64,000 nt of DNA, taken from assembly GCF_018619475.1 (NCBI RefSeq), contig NZ_JAHFZG010000005.1:62001-126000 (forward strand), in the 5' to 3' direction. Below the pieces are notes generated by a model. The model made no database searches, had not been told where the DNA came from, and worked only from the letters and a program-made list of their open reading frames with translations. Source of the DNA: Rhodomicrobium sp. Az07 (GTDB taxonomy: Bacteria; Pseudomonadota; Alphaproteobacteria; Rhizobiales; Rhodomicrobiaceae). Shown here piece by piece: positions 46,410 to 56,337 of this stretch (its first letter is position 1; the number at the start of each line of letters is the position of its first letter). The position numbers and the translations under genes are program-made.

Positions 46410-48068
46410 CTATCCGGCGAGATCCGCAGCCCTTGTCCGGGCGACGGCGCTCGCTTCACCGACATCGAAAGCGGTCTTTCCGGTCACGCGCGCGGTAATA
46501 CGCATGGCGTCGGTCAGCGTCATGAACGTTCGGCGGCTTCCTTCCTTTGCCGTGGGGAAATCGAGCCGGCAATGCGCGCCGCGGCTTTCCTTGCGCTCAT
46601 GCGCGGCGGCCGCGATCAGGATTGCGCAGGCAGCCATGTTCGCGAGCCCAGGCGAAGCTGCCTGCCGCGAGATGTCGACCAGAGACGCGAGCGCCGCCTT
46701 CAGCGTTTCCGCCGTGCGCTCGACGCCGACATGGGTGGCCATCACCTCGCGAAGGCGTTTCAGAAGCCGGGCCTCGTCGGCAGGTGCAGCAGCAACCGGA
46801 ACGGCGACGGTCTCGGGCGCGTCGATTTCGCCCATCGCGGGCCAGTGCTGGGCATCGGCCGCAATGTCGTCGGCGACACGAGCCGCGAACACCACCGCTT
46901 CGAGAAGCGAGTTCGAAGCGAGCCGGTTCGCGCCGTGAAAGCCCGTAGACGCGACTTCGCCGCAAGCCCATAGCCCCGTGAGCGACGTGCGACCGCGCAT
47001 GTCGGTCGAAACACCGCCCATATGATAATGCGCGGCGGGCGCGATTGGGATCGGCTGTTTCGCGGGGTCGATGCCCGCCTCGGTGCAAACTTCATAAGCG
47101 GTCGGAAAGCTGCTGGCGAGGTCGAGCGCGCGCACGTCGAGGAAAGCGCCGCGTCCTGCCGCGATCTCGCGATGCACGCCACGCGCAACCACGTCGCGCG
47201 CCGCAAGCTCGCCACGCGGATCGATAGCCGACATGAAGCGCTCGCCGTCGCGGTTCACGAGGCGGCCGCCGTCGCCGCGAATGGCCTCCGAGGCCAGCGG
47301 CGCCGGATCGCGGCTCACGTCGAACGCGGTCGGATGAAACTGCACGAATTCAGGGTCGGCGATGATTGCGCCCGCCCGCGCCGCCATGGCAAGCCCGCCG
47401 CCGCGCGCCTCCGCCGGGTTGGTGGTGACGCGGAAAAGCTGGCCGATGCCGCCCGTCGCGAGCACGACGGCGCGGCCCGCGAGAAACGAGGCGCGCCCGT
47501 GGCTGCCGCTGCGGGTGGCGTAAAGCCCGACCACGCGGCCGTCTCGCTTGACGAGTTCCACCGCTTCGACATTTTCGAGCACCGAAATCGACGGCGTCTT
47601 CGCGACGGTCGCGATTAACGCCGCCATCACGGCCTTGCCCGCGCGGTCGCCATCGACGCGCACGATGCGGCGCGCGCTATGCGCGGCCTCCTGCGAGAGG
47701 CGAAGCTTCCCGTCAAGCTCCCGGTCGAACTGCACGCCATAAGCCAGAAGGTCGCGGATGCGCTCGCCTGCTTCGCTCGTGACGATTTGGGCGATCCGGG
47801 GATCGGTGAGCCCCGCCCCCGCCGCGATCGTGTCCGCCGCGTGAGCTTCCGCGTCGTCGCCCGCGCCAATGGCCGCCGCGATGCCGCCCTGCGCCCAGGC
47901 CGAAGACGACCCCTCGCCGAGCGGTTTCGGCGTCAGCACCGTTACGGGCAGCGGCGCAAGCCGAAGCGCCGTGAACAACCCGGCGAGTCCGCCGCCTACC
48001 ACGAGAACGCGATCCGGCCCCGTCCGCCGCCGAAACGGCAGCAGATCGTTCGCGCGAGTTTCGATCAT
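46410..48068 (-). CDS. nadB: L-aspartate oxidase
   Basis: NadB oxidises L-aspartate to iminoaspartate, using FAD, for NAD synthesis. The 552-residue protein has the N-terminal FAD-binding motif RVLVVGGGLAGLFTALRLA, the segment EGSSSAWAQGGIAAA, and near the middle ATGGIGQLFRVTTNP. FHPTAFD and HYHMGGVSTDMRGRTSLTGLW are catalytic-region signatures of the aspartate oxidase/succinate dehydrogenase flavoprotein family. It follows nadA on the same strand by 165 bp, and no nadC is seen. The pair supplies quinolinate. Confidence 0.95.
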   Translation of the reverse strand: MIETRANDLLPFRRRTGPDRVLVVGGGLAGLFTALRLAPLPVTVLTPKPLGEGSSSAWAQGGIAAAIGAGDDAEAHAADTIAAGAGLTDPRIAQIVTSEAGERIRDLLAYGVQFDRELDGKLRLSQEAAHSARRIVRVDGDRAGKAVMAALIATVAKTPSISVLENVEAVELVKRDGRVVGLYATRSGSHGRASFLAGRAVVLATGGIGQLFRVTTNPAEARGGGLAMAARAGAIIADPEFVQFHPTAFDVSRDPAPLASEAIRGDGGRLVNRDGERFMSAIDPRGELAARDVVARGVHREIAAGRGAFLDVRALDLASSFPTAYEVCTEAGIDPAKQPIPIAPAAHYHMGGVSTDMRGRTSLTGLWACGEVASTGFHGANRLASNSLLEAVVFAARVADDIAADAQHWPAMGEIDAPETVAVPVAAAPADEARLLKRLREVMATHVGVERTAETLKAALASLVDISRQAASPGLANMAACAILIAAAAHERKESRGAHCRLDFPTAKEGSRRTFMTLTDAMRITARVTGKTAFDVGEASAVARTRAADLAG

Positions 48069-48233
48069 TTCGGGATGCTCCCCACCTGACTAGTGTAGTC
48101 GGCGCATCCTCACCGACGAGGTTGCCGAACGCGTCGGCGGCATACCGCCAACGCCTCAGACCAAAAGCGCTCCGATCTAAACAGAATCGTCGAAGCGCTC
48201 CAGCTCATTGTTTGTCGCAACTCCGGACGGTGC

Positions 48234-49334
48234 TCAAAGCGGCAGCTTCACCATCCGTTCAACAGCGAGTCTCGCACGGTCTGCAACCGCCGGATCGACC
48301 GTGACCTCAACCTTTTCGTGGATGAGGCTGTCGAGGATCTTCGGAAGCGAGATGCGTTTCATGTGCGGGCACAGGTTGCACGGCCGCGTGAATTCGGTCT
48401 TCGGCGCGGCATGGGCGACGTTGTCCGCCATCGAGCATTCGGTGACGAGTACGACGCGCTTCGGCTGGTGATCCGTCACCCACTTGATCATGCCCGCGGT
48501 AGAGCCGGTGTAGTCGGCTTCGGCGATCACGTCCGGCGGGCACTCCGGGTGCGCGATGATCTTCAAGCCCGGCTCCGCCTCGCGATAGAAGCGAAGTTCC
48601 GCGCCCGTGAAGCGCTCATGCACCTCGCATGCGCCCTTCCACGAGATGATCTCGACGTTCGTCTGCGTCGCCACGTAGCGCGCGAGATATTGGTCGGGGA
48701 TCAGCAGCACGCGCGGCGCGCCGAGGCTTTCCACCACCTTCACCGCGTTCGCCGAGGTGCAGCAGATGTCGCATTCGGCCTTCACCGCCGCGCTCGTGTT
48801 GACGTAGGTCACAACCGGTACGCCCGGATAGGCGGCGCGAAGCGCGCGGACGTCTTCCGGCGTGATCGACGACGCGAGCGAGCACCCCGCCTTCGGGTCC
48901 GGGATGAGGATCTTCTTTTCCGGGCACATCAGCTTCGAGGTTTCGGCCATGAAGTGGACGCCGCACTGGACGATGATGTCCGCGTCGGTCTTCGCGGCTT
49001 CCTTCGCAAGCTGGAGGCTGTCGCCGAGGATGTCGCCCACGCCGTGAAAAATTTCCGGTGTCATGTAGTTGTGGGCGAGAACGACGGCGTTCTTTTCGCG
49101 CTTCAGGTCGCGGATCGCCTTGATATAGGGCGCGTGCGCGGCCCATTCGAAGGACGGAATGACGCGCTCGACCTTGGCATAGACCGGCTTCAGTTCGCGG
49201 ATGGCCTCGCGGACGAAGGCGGCGTCGAAATGATGGCGCGCGGGTTCGACGTCGATGTCCGCATCGAGAGCGTAAAAAGGGTCTGCGCCCCTCTGCCGAC
49301 CGATCGGCTCCAAGCCGCTGTCGAGAAATGCCAT
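48234..49334 (-). CDS. nadA: Quinolinate synthase
   Basis: NadA condenses iminoaspartate with dihydroxyacetone phosphate into quinolinate and carries a [4Fe-4S] cluster. ATG 49334 follows GGAGG by nine bases; earlier in-frame ATG codons would add an unsupported N-terminus. The three expected Cys residues are in [25 protein letters not shown] and [19 protein letters not shown] and [15 protein letters not shown] are also family motifs. The 366 residues are normal. It precedes nadB on the same strand. Confidence 0.95.
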   Translation of the reverse strand: MAFLDSGLEPIGRQRGADPFYALDADIDVEPARHHFDAAFVREAIRELKPVYAKVERVIPSFEWAAHAPYIKAIRDLKREKNAVVLAHNYMTPEIFHGVGDILGDSLQLAKEAAKTDADIIVQCGVHFMAETSKLMCPEKKILIPDPKAGCSLASSITPEDVRALRAAYPGVPVVTYVNTSAAVKAECDICCTSANAVKVVESLGAPRVLLIPDQYLARYVATQTNVEIISWKGACEVHERFTGAELRFYREAEPGLKIIAHPECPPDVIAEADYTGSTAGMIKWVTDHQPKRVVLVTECSMADNVAHAAPKTEFTRPCNLCPHMKRISLPKILDSLIHEKVEVTVDPAVADRARLAVERMVKLPL

Positions 49335-49666
49335 GCCGAAAGCCCTCCACCCCATCGTCCCGTCGCCGGGAGTAATGCTCCGTTTGAGCATAAGAAGGAC
49401 AGGCAAAAAAGGGACCCCCTCGGTTTCCTGCCCAGCCGATCACTCGACTCGACCTTATGCTCACTCGGACTATAAGATAAGCGGGGCTTTGCGGCTTGCC
49501 AATCACTTTTTTGCGCACGACCGCCGCAATTCAGGCCGAACGGCGACGATTCGGCCGTCTTCCGGGTTCATTGAATTCCTAACACCATGTTATCCTTCCT
49601 GACTTTCCCTCGAATAAGTCCAACCTGGACCGACGCGGCGGGAGCTTTTCGCTCCGCAGCGGGCTG

Positions 49667-49677
49667 TGGTCAGACCA
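49667..49677. promoter_or_regulatory. LldR-type operator, distal copy
   Basis: TGGTCAGACCA is a palindrome that fits the TNGT-N3-ACNA consensus of FadR-subfamily GntR regulators such as LldR and PdhR. It is 88 bases from the second copy and 105 bases from the lldP start. Confidence 0.65.
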
Positions 49678-49754
49678 AGTCCTTGATATTCTACCATAGT
49701 CTCGTTTGACTCATCCTCCTTTGCCAAGAATACACGAGCAGGATCCGCTCCACG

Positions 49755-49765
49755 TGGTCGGACCA
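49755..49765. promoter_or_regulatory. LldR-type operator, proximal copy
   Basis: TGGTCGGACCA differs from the distal copy only in the centre base. It lies 16 bases before the lldP start codon and just before its ribosome binding site (GAGGGA), so bound repressor would block transcript initiation or elongation. Confidence 0.65.
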
Positions 49766-49781
49766 AATCGAGGGATGTGGT

Positions 49782-51455
49782 ATGACAGTGTGGCAGCAGA
49801 ATTACGATCCACTCGGCAATCTCTGGCTTTCGAGCCTGATTGCGGCAATTCCGATCATCTTCTTCTTTCTTGCGCTCACCCGATTGCGCCTGAAGGGCTA
49901 TCTCGCCGCCACCATCACCCTGCTTCTCGCCATCGGTATCGCCATCGGCTTCTATCGCATGCCTGTCGAATCGGCGGCGGCGGCGGGCGTCTATGGGTTC
50001 CTTTACGGCCTCTGGCCCATCGCCTGGATCATCATCGCCGCAGTGTTTCTCTACCGCGTGTCGGTGGAAACGGGCCAGTTCGACATCATCCGCCGTTCGA
50101 TCCTGCACATCACCGAAGACCAGCGGCTCCAGCTTCTGCTCGTCGGCTTCGCCTTCGGCGCGTTTCTTGAAGGCGCGGCAGGCTTCGGCGCGCCCGTCGC
50201 GATCACGGCGGCGCTGCTCGTGGGCCTCGGCTTTCGCCCGCTCTACGCGGCGGGCCTGTGTCTAATCGCCAACACCGCGCCGGTGGCGTTCGGCGCGATG
50301 GGCATCCCGATCATCGTGGCGGGACAGGTGTCGAACATCGATCCGTTCCTGATCGGTCAGATGGCCGGGCGGCAGCTTCCGCTGCTGTCGATCATCATCC
50401 CCTTCTGGCTGATCCTCATCATGGACGGTGTGAAGGGCGTGCGCGAAACGTGGCCTGCCATTCTCGTATGCGGCATCTCGTTCGCCACCGTGCAGTTCCT
50501 CACCGCGAATTTCATCGGCCCGGAACTTCCCGACATCACCGCCGCGCTCGCCGCGCTCGTTTGCCTGTCGCTGTTCCTGAAGGTGTGGCGGCCCCGGAAC
50601 ATCTTCCGCTTCGACGCGAAGGAAATCGCGGCGGATGGAGCGGTGCTCGTTCCCGTCCCGCACGAACCGAACCAGCGCTATACGACGGGCCAGATCGTCA
50701 AGGCGTGGTCGCCCTTCCTGATCCTGACCGCCTTCGTCACATTATGGAGCATTCCCCCGTTCAAGGCGCTGTTCGCGGCGAATGGCCCGCTCGTCACCAC
50801 GATCATGTCGATTCATGTGCCGTTCCTCGACATGCTCGTCGAGAAAATCCCGCCCGTGGTGGCGCAGCCGAAGCTGCTTGAAGCGGTCTACAAATTCAAC
50901 TGGCTGTCTGCGACCGGCACGGCGATCTTCCTCGCGGCCATCGCTTCGATCCTTCTTCTCGGCATGCGCCCCGGCAAGGCCGTGGCGACCTTCGGCGGCA
51001 CGCTGAAAAGCCTCGCCATCCCGATCTATTCCATCGGTACCGTCCTCGCCTTCGCCTTCGTCGCGAATTTCTCAGGGCTTTCGACGACGCTTGCGCTGCT
51101 GCTCGCTCACACGGGGTCGGCGTTTACGTTCTTCTCGCCGTTCCTCGGATGGCTGGGCGTGTTCGTGACGGGTTCGGATACATCTTCGAACGCGCTGTTC
51201 GGCGCGCTTCAGGCAACCACGGCCCATCAGATCGGCGTGAGCGACGTGCTTCTCGTCGCGGTGAACACGACCGGCGGCGTCACGGGCAAGATGATCTCGC
51301 CACAGTCTATCGCCATCGCCTGCGCGGCGGTGGGGCTCGTCGGCAAGGAATCGGACCTGTTCCGCTTCACGGTGAAGCACAGCCTTGCGCTCGCGGCGCT
51401 GATCGGTGTCATCACCACCTTTCAAGCTTACGTGACGCCCTGGATGATTCCCTGA
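49782..51455 (+). CDS. lldP: L-lactate permease
   Basis: LldP imports lactate (and glycolate) with protons. The 557-residue protein has about 13-14 membrane helices, and the signature [22 protein letters not shown], followed by [18 protein letters not shown], marks the LctP family; [19 protein letters not shown] near the C-terminus is the second family motif. ATG 49782 follows GAGGGATGTGGT. It is the first gene of lldP-lldR-lldD and its stop shares one base with the lldR start. Confidence 0.95.
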   Translation: MTVWQQNYDPLGNLWLSSLIAAIPIIFFFLALTRLRLKGYLAATITLLLAIGIAIGFYRMPVESAAAAGVYGFLYGLWPIAWIIIAAVFLYRVSVETGQFDIIRRSILHITEDQRLQLLLVGFAFGAFLEGAAGFGAPVAITAALLVGLGFRPLYAAGLCLIANTAPVAFGAMGIPIIVAGQVSNIDPFLIGQMAGRQLPLLSIIIPFWLILIMDGVKGVRETWPAILVCGISFATVQFLTANFIGPELPDITAALAALVCLSLFLKVWRPRNIFRFDAKEIAADGAVLVPVPHEPNQRYTTGQIVKAWSPFLILTAFVTLWSIPPFKALFAANGPLVTTIMSIHVPFLDMLVEKIPPVVAQPKLLEAVYKFNWLSATGTAIFLAAIASILLLGMRPGKAVATFGGTLKSLAIPIYSIGTVLAFAFVANFSGLSTTLALLLAHTGSAFTFFSPFLGWLGVFVTGSDTSSNALFGALQATTAHQIGVSDVLLVAVNTTGGVTGKMISPQSIAIACAAVGLVGKESDLFRFTVKHSLALAALIGVITTFQAYVTPWMIP

Positions 51456-52255
51456 TGGCCGATGCCAAACCATCTCCGGCACTGCGCGTGTCGGAGTGTG
51501 CGGAGGCCATGATCGAGACCTTCATCGAGGATCATGGCCTGCGCCCCGGCGACCGTCTTCCGTCCGAGCGCGCTCTCGCGGAAATGGCCGGAGTTTCCCG
51601 CGCCAGCCTGCGGGAGGCGGTCGGGCGCATGGCCGCGCGCAAACGCGTGACGGTTCGCAAATCCGGGATCGTGGTCGCCGGGCCGCCGGTTGCCGCGCCT
51701 GCCGCCGCCTGGGCGAAGGATACGATCAGCACACCGCTCGCGCCTCTCGTGGCCTTCAATTCAGGCTATAGCCACGACGTGCTGGAAATTCGCCAGGCGC
51801 TTGAGGGCACCGCCGCCTATTTCGCGGCGCTTCGTGCCGACGCCGACGACAAGGCCCGGATTCGCGAGGCCTTCGAGGCCATGCGCGAAAGCCACGGCGC
51901 TGGCGCTCCGATGGAAGAAGCCCGCAAGGACGCGGCTTTTCATCTCGCGATCGCCGAGGCTTCCCACAACGCCGTTCTGAGACAGGTGATGTCGAGCATG
52001 TTCGGTCTGTTGCAGGTCAGCATCTCGCAAAGTCTGGAAAAGCTCTACACCGTGCCGCAGACGTTCGACGCCCTGTCGCAGCAGCATCGTGCCCTCATCG
52101 AGACGATCGAGGCGGGCGATGCCGAGCGCGCGCGGCAGGTCTCGGACCGCCACCTCCGGTTCGTGGAATCGACCATCAAGCGCATCGACGACGATCTCGC
52201 CCGAAAAGCGCGATCCTCCGCCGCGCGGTCCACCGCCCTTCAGGACAAAGGCTGA
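51455..52255 (+). CDS. lldR: GntR/FadR-family regulator LldR of the lactate operon
   Basis: LldR represses or activates lldPRD depending on lactate. The N-terminal winged helix ([29 protein letters not shown]) is a standard GntR domain and the C-terminal helical FCD effector domain contains [33 protein letters not shown] and [14 protein letters not shown], with the Asp/His residues that bind metal in FadR-type regulators. The start at ATG 51455 overlaps the lldP stop by one base. Position and the upstream operators support autoregulation of the operon. 266 residues. Confidence 0.9.
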   Translation: MADAKPSPALRVSECAEAMIETFIEDHGLRPGDRLPSERALAEMAGVSRASLREAVGRMAARKRVTVRKSGIVVAGPPVAAPAAAWAKDTISTPLAPLVAFNSGYSHDVLEIRQALEGTAAYFAALRADADDKARIREAFEAMRESHGAGAPMEEARKDAAFHLAIAEASHNAVLRQVMSSMFGLLQVSISQSLEKLYTVPQTFDALSQQHRALIETIEAGDAERARQVSDRHLRFVESTIKRIDDDLARKARSSAARSTALQDKG

Positions 52256-52266
52256 GTTTCCTCCCC

Positions 52267-53406
52267 ATGATCATTTCCGCGACGACAGACTATCGAGAGG
52301 CGGCACGACGTCGGCTGCCGCAATTCCTGTTCGACTATATCGACGGCGGCGCTTACGCGGAGCACACGCTGCGCCACAACGTGTCGGATCTCGCCGGCAT
52401 CGCGCTACGCCAGCGCGTGCTGAAGAATGTCGCCGATCTGAGCCTCGAAACCGAGATTTTCGGCCAGAAACTCGCGATGCCCGTCACGCTCGCGCCTGTC
52501 GGGCTCACCGGCATGTACGCGCGGCGCGGCGAGGTGCAAGCGGCGCGCGCGGCGGCCTCGCGCGGCGTGCCCTTCACGCTCTCGACCGTCTCCGTCTGTC
52601 CCATCGAAGAGGTGCAGAAAAGCTCGCCCGCGCCGATCTGGTTCCAGCTTTACGTGCTGAAGGATCGCGGCTTCATGCGCAATGCGCTTGAGCGCGCGCA
52701 GGCGGCGGGCATTACGACGCTCGTGTTCACCGTGGATATGCCCGTGCCCGGCGCGCGCTACCGTGACGCGCATTCCGGCATGTCGGGCAAGAACGCCCAT
52801 TTCCGGCGGATGATACAGGCCGTCACGCATCCCCGCTGGGCGTGGGATGTGGGCTTGCGCGGCCGCCCGCACGACCTCGGCAACATCTCCGCCTATCTCG
52901 GCAAACCGACGGGACTCGGCGATTATATCGGCTGGCTGGCTACGAATTTCGATCCGTCGATCGGTTGGAAGGATCTGGAATGGATCCGCGAATTCTGGAA
53001 GGGGCCGATGATCATCAAGGGCATCCTCGACGTTGAAGACGCGCGCGACGCGGTCCGCTTCGGTGCGGATGGCATCATCGTGTCCAATCACGGCGGCAGG
53101 CAGCTCGACGGCGTGCTGTCGTCGGCGCGCGCGCTGCCAGCCATCGCCGACGCGGTGAAGGGCGACATCAAGATCCTCGCCGATTCGGGCATCCGCTCGG
53201 GCCTCGACGTGGTGCGCATGCTGGCGCTCGGTGCCGATTGCACGATGATCGGCCGCGCCTATACATACGCGCTCGCGGCGGCGGGCGAGGCGGGCGTCGC
53301 CAATTTGCTCGACCTGTTTGCCAGGGAAATGCGGGTGGCCATGGCGCTGACCGGCGCCCGGAGCATCGCGGAAATCACGCGCGACTCGCTCGTCCACGAG
53401 TCTTAA
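52267..53406 (+). CDS. lldD: FMN-dependent L-lactate dehydrogenase
   Basis: LldD oxidises L-lactate to pyruvate at the membrane and passes electrons to quinone. The 379 residues form the FMN hydroxyacid dehydrogenase barrel: [35 protein letters not shown], and the catalytic loop [10 protein letters not shown] with its His near residue 276, preceded by [13 protein letters not shown] with the conserved Lys. It ends the operon. With lldP this allows growth on lactate, likely also as electron donor in photoheterotrophic growth (inference). Confidence 0.95.
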   Translation: MIISATTDYREAARRRLPQFLFDYIDGGAYAEHTLRHNVSDLAGIALRQRVLKNVADLSLETEIFGQKLAMPVTLAPVGLTGMYARRGEVQAARAAASRGVPFTLSTVSVCPIEEVQKSSPAPIWFQLYVLKDRGFMRNALERAQAAGITTLVFTVDMPVPGARYRDAHSGMSGKNAHFRRMIQAVTHPRWAWDVGLRGRPHDLGNISAYLGKPTGLGDYIGWLATNFDPSIGWKDLEWIREFWKGPMIIKGILDVEDARDAVRFGADGIIVSNHGGRQLDGVLSSARALPAIADAVKGDIKILADSGIRSGLDVVRMLALGADCTMIGRAYTYALAAAGEAGVANLLDLFAREMRVAMALTGARSIAEITRDSLVHES

Positions 53407-53559
53407 GCGCAAGCCCTCGCGCCGCAGGAACTTGCAACGAAAGGCGCGGTGTTTGCTTGAGCCGCTCCTGGATGAAATCGCGATACGGCAGATCCGCGCG
53501 GACGCGACCCGCACGCGCCGTCCGGCGCGCGCGTCTTGTCGCTTCGCTCGAACGCGCTT

Positions 53560-54141
53560 TCAGACGTCGAAGTGCAGGAGCGCCCAAAGCCCCAGAAACA
53601 CCGCGCCGATGCCGCCACCGTAGGCAAGCGTCATGTTCAGCTGTTCCGGCGGAAGTTGCAGATACTGCATCGCGCCGAAACCGGCACCGGCGCCGAGCAA
53701 GCCACCGACCAATGTCAGCACCACGAATTTAAGCCAGCCGCGAAAGAAGCCTTTCTTGACTTGCTCGCCATCTTTCTTGCGGCGACCCATGGGAGGAAGC
53801 GCGTTCCGATTAGGATTGACGGCCTTCTTCGGCGCGGGAGCCGTCTCAACGGGTGCGGCTGCAACCGGAGCGACCGGAGCCTCAACTACCGGGGCCGGAG
53901 CAACCTCGGCAAGTTCCGCCGCCGCCGGTTCAAGGACCGGAGCCGCGGGCACTTCCGCCGCCGCTAGCGCCGGCTCGGCTGCGACGAGTTCGGGCGCGGG
54001 GGCGACCACGTCTTCCACCGCTGCCACCGGTTCGGCCTGTGCCACGGCGGGAGCAGGAGCAGCCTCCTCCGCCGGTTTCGGCGCGGCTCCGCTCGCCACG
54101 CGTTGTGCTTCTTCCTGCTGACGCACGAGATCTGGATCCAT
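53560..54141 (-). CDS. Ala/Pro/Glu-rich protein with two C-terminal membrane helices
   Basis: The 193 residues fall into two parts. Residues about 15-105 are low-complexity, almost only Ala, Pro, Val and Glu (for example APAPELVAAEPALAAAEVPA), and likely disordered. After a basic KNPNRNALPPMGRRKKDG-like linker there are two hydrophobic segments, WLKFVVLTLVGGLLGAGAGFG and LAYGGGIGAVFLGLWALLHF. I do not recognise the family. GGGGGA precedes the ATG at 54141. It lies 28 bp beyond aapM on the same strand, exactly where the transporter ATPase gene would be expected. Confidence 0.75.
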   Translation of the reverse strand: MDPDLVRQQEEAQRVASGAAPKPAEEAAPAPAVAQAEPVAAVEDVVAPAPELVAAEPALAAAEVPAAPVLEPAAAELAEVAPAPVVEAPVAPVAAAPVETAPAPKKAVNPNRNALPPMGRRKKDGEQVKKGFFRGWLKFVVLTLVGGLLGAGAGFGAMQYLQLPPEQLNMTLAYGGGIGAVFLGLWALLHFDV

Positions 54142-54169
54142 AACGTATTCCCCCGGAAAAAAATCCTGT

Positions 54170-55246
54170 TTAGCGTCGGCCCACGGCCGTTACGCGCTCA
54201 AGGTATGCGCTCACCAGTGCAATAGCATAGCACAGGCTCCAAAAGACAAGGGCCGCGAAAGCGTACCCCGTTAAGGTCGTCGTCGACGCTGACCATGCCG
54301 GGTCGGCTGCGGCGAGTTGTATCATGCCGAGGAAGTCAAATAATCCAATGACTAGGACCAGCGTCGTGTCTTTGAGAAGGCCGATGAAGGTGCCCGCAAT
54401 ACCCGGCAGGGCGCTACGAATTGCCTGTGGAAGAATAATGAGCGCCAGGATTTGTGAATAGCCGAGGCCCAGCGCTCGCCCTGCTGTGACCTGGTTTTCG
54501 GGCACGCTTTGAAGTCCACCTCGAATCACCTCCGCCATGTAGGCGCTGGCGAACACGGCGATGGCGAACAGAGCGCGCGCCAGCTTGTCGACGCTTGTCC
54601 CTTCGGGGAGGAAGAGCGGCAGCATCACCGCCGCCATGAACAGCACGGTGACAAGCGGGACACCGCGCCAGAACTCGATGAAGCAGATCGCCAGCCAACG
54701 CGGAACGGGCCAGCTCGACCGCCGCATCAACGCAAGCACGATCCCGAACGGCAGCGAGGCCGCGATGCCGGTATAGGAGACGAGCAGTGTCAGGGTGAGG
54801 CCGCCCCATGCCTCAGTCGGAACGGGGGCAAGCAGGGCGCCGTCGCCCGCGACGAGCAGGAACGAGAGAGGCAGCCCGAGCAGGACCGCCGCCGCGAAAC
54901 CGCCAAGTCCGACCCGGCGGCGCGCAAGGAACGCCGCGAGCAAAAGCGCGGGCGGAAGCAGCATCGCCAGCGCCGCTCGCCATAGCTCGTCGTCCGGATA
55001 ACGGCCGAAGACGAACTGCTTCAGCTTTGCCGCGACGAACGGCCAGCACGCGCCATCGGTCGCCCGGCAGGCGGAGACATCGCCGCTCCATGCCGCCCCG
55101 AACACAAGGAACGACAGCGCGCCATAAGCCGCGATGGCCAGCGCCACGCCGAGCGCGAGCGTCACGGCGGCATTGACCGCGCGCCCGAGCAGACGGCGAG
55201 AGGGTGACGTGGCAAGAGACGGCGGCGGCGCATCGGCCCGTGTCAT
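54170..55246 (-). CDS. Amino-acid ABC transporter permease (AapM-like)
   Basis: This 358-residue protein has an N-terminal hydrophobic extension and the HisM-type permease core: IAASLPFGIVLALMRRSSWP, EFWRGVPLVTVLFM (the EAA region precursor) and GYSQILALIILPQAIRSALPG, the EAA loop that contacts the ATPase. The extra N-terminal helices and length match AapM rather than the short HisM forms. It overlaps aapQ by four bases. It would form the membrane channel with AapQ for glutamate/aspartate-type amino acids. Confidence 0.88.
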   Translation of the reverse strand: MTRADAPPPSLATSPSRRLLGRAVNAAVTLALGVALAIAAYGALSFLVFGAAWSGDVSACRATDGACWPFVAAKLKQFVFGRYPDDELWRAALAMLLPPALLLAAFLARRRVGLGGFAAAVLLGLPLSFLLVAGDGALLAPVPTEAWGGLTLTLLVSYTGIAASLPFGIVLALMRRSSWPVPRWLAICFIEFWRGVPLVTVLFMAAVMLPLFLPEGTSVDKLARALFAIAVFASAYMAEVIRGGLQSVPENQVTAGRALGLGYSQILALIILPQAIRSALPGIAGTFIGLLKDTTLVLVIGLFDFLGMIQLAAADPAWSASTTTLTGYAFAALVFWSLCYAIALVSAYLERVTAVGRR

Positions 55247-56316
55247 GCGCGCATCCTCGCGTTCTGCCAGTTGAGAAGCGCGGCCGTGGCGAGCGACAGG
55301 GTGAGGTAGACGCCCATCGTCAACGCCATGATCTCAACCGCCTGCCCCGTCTGCGCAAGCGTCGTTCCGGCGAAGATCGACACGAGGTCCGGGTAGGCGA
55401 TGGCGACCGCGAGGGAGGAATTCTTGGTGAGGTTCAGATATTGGCTCGTGAGCGGCGGCACGACGAGGCGCAGCGCCTGCGGAAGAACGACGAAGCGCAT
55501 CGCCTGCAAACCGGTCAGCCCGAGCGCCGCGGCCGCCTGCCCCTGTCCGCGCGCGACCGACTGGGTACCGGCGCGCACGATCTCTGCGATATAGGCGGCG
55601 GTGTAGATCGCAAGCGCGGCGACGAGCGCCATCAGTTCCGGTATCAGGCGCAAGCCGCCGAAGACGGAAAGGCCGCGCGGTTCCGGCCAGACGATGTGTG
55701 TCATAGCAACTGCGGCCATCAGCGCGCCAGCCGCGCCGACGCCCGCTAACACACGCCACCGCGATTTCAAGACCAGCGCCGCCGCGAACAGGGCCAGCGC
55801 CGCAACGAGGAACCAGCCGCCGCCTTGCGGGTCCGGCAGGAACAGCCCGCGATTGTTGAGGAACGCGCCGCCGAACTCGAAGCCGGTGCGCGGCGGAGGC
55901 AATTGCCGCAAGACCCCGAAATAGAAGAAGAACAGGATCAGCAACAGCGGCAGGTTGCGGAACAGTTCGACATAGCCCGCCGCGACCGCCCGCAACAGCC
56001 GGTTCGGCGCGAGCCGCGCGACGCCGACGCTGAAGCCGATGATTGTGGCGAACGCGACGCCGATGGCCGCAACCAGCAGCGTATTGAGCAGGCCGACCAC
56101 GAACGCGCGGCCATAGGTGGATCTTTCATCGAACGGAATCAGCGTTTGCAGCACGCTGAAGCCAGCGGGCTCCGACAGGAAGTCGAGGCCGAAATGCACC
56201 GGCAGCCGCCCGATGTTCGTCCATGCCGTGAAGATGAGCCACCCGGCCAGCGCCGCCACCGCAGCCAGGAGCGCGGCTTGTATCCAGAAGCGTGCCGCGC
56301 GTCCCGTTTCTTCCAT
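55243..56316 (-). CDS. Amino-acid ABC transporter permease (AapQ-like)
   Basis: The protein (357 residues) is the second permease, of the long AapQ type, with an N-terminal helix (FWIQAALLAAVAALAGWLIF), the core segment GFSVGVARLAPNRLLRAVA and the EAA loop LGLTGLQAMRFVVLPQALR. The segment EFGGAFLNNRGLFLPDP is part of the large insertion typical of AapQ. It starts 21 bases after the aapJ stop and overlaps aapM. Function and substrate follow from the aapJQM order. Confidence 0.88.
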   Translation of the reverse strand: MEETGRAARFWIQAALLAAVAALAGWLIFTAWTNIGRLPVHFGLDFLSEPAGFSVLQTLIPFDERSTYGRAFVVGLLNTLLVAAIGVAFATIIGFSVGVARLAPNRLLRAVAAGYVELFRNLPLLLILFFFYFGVLRQLPPPRTGFEFGGAFLNNRGLFLPDPQGGGWFLVAALALFAAALVLKSRWRVLAGVGAAGALMAAVAMTHIVWPEPRGLSVFGGLRLIPELMALVAALAIYTAAYIAEIVRAGTQSVARGQGQAAAALGLTGLQAMRFVVLPQALRLVVPPLTSQYLNLTKNSSLAVAIAYPDLVSIFAGTTLAQTGQAVEIMALTMGVYLTLSLATAALLNWQNARMRA

Positions 56317-56337
56317 GGATCGCGGCCCTTTCTTTCG

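Larger units (their letters stand above)
49335..49781. other. Divergent promoter region nadA/lldP with two operators
   Basis: These 447 bases hold the nadA promoter on one side and the lldP promoter on the other. No gene is supported in it. The notable elements are the two palindromes described separately (49667-49677 and 49755-49765). Confidence 0.5.
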
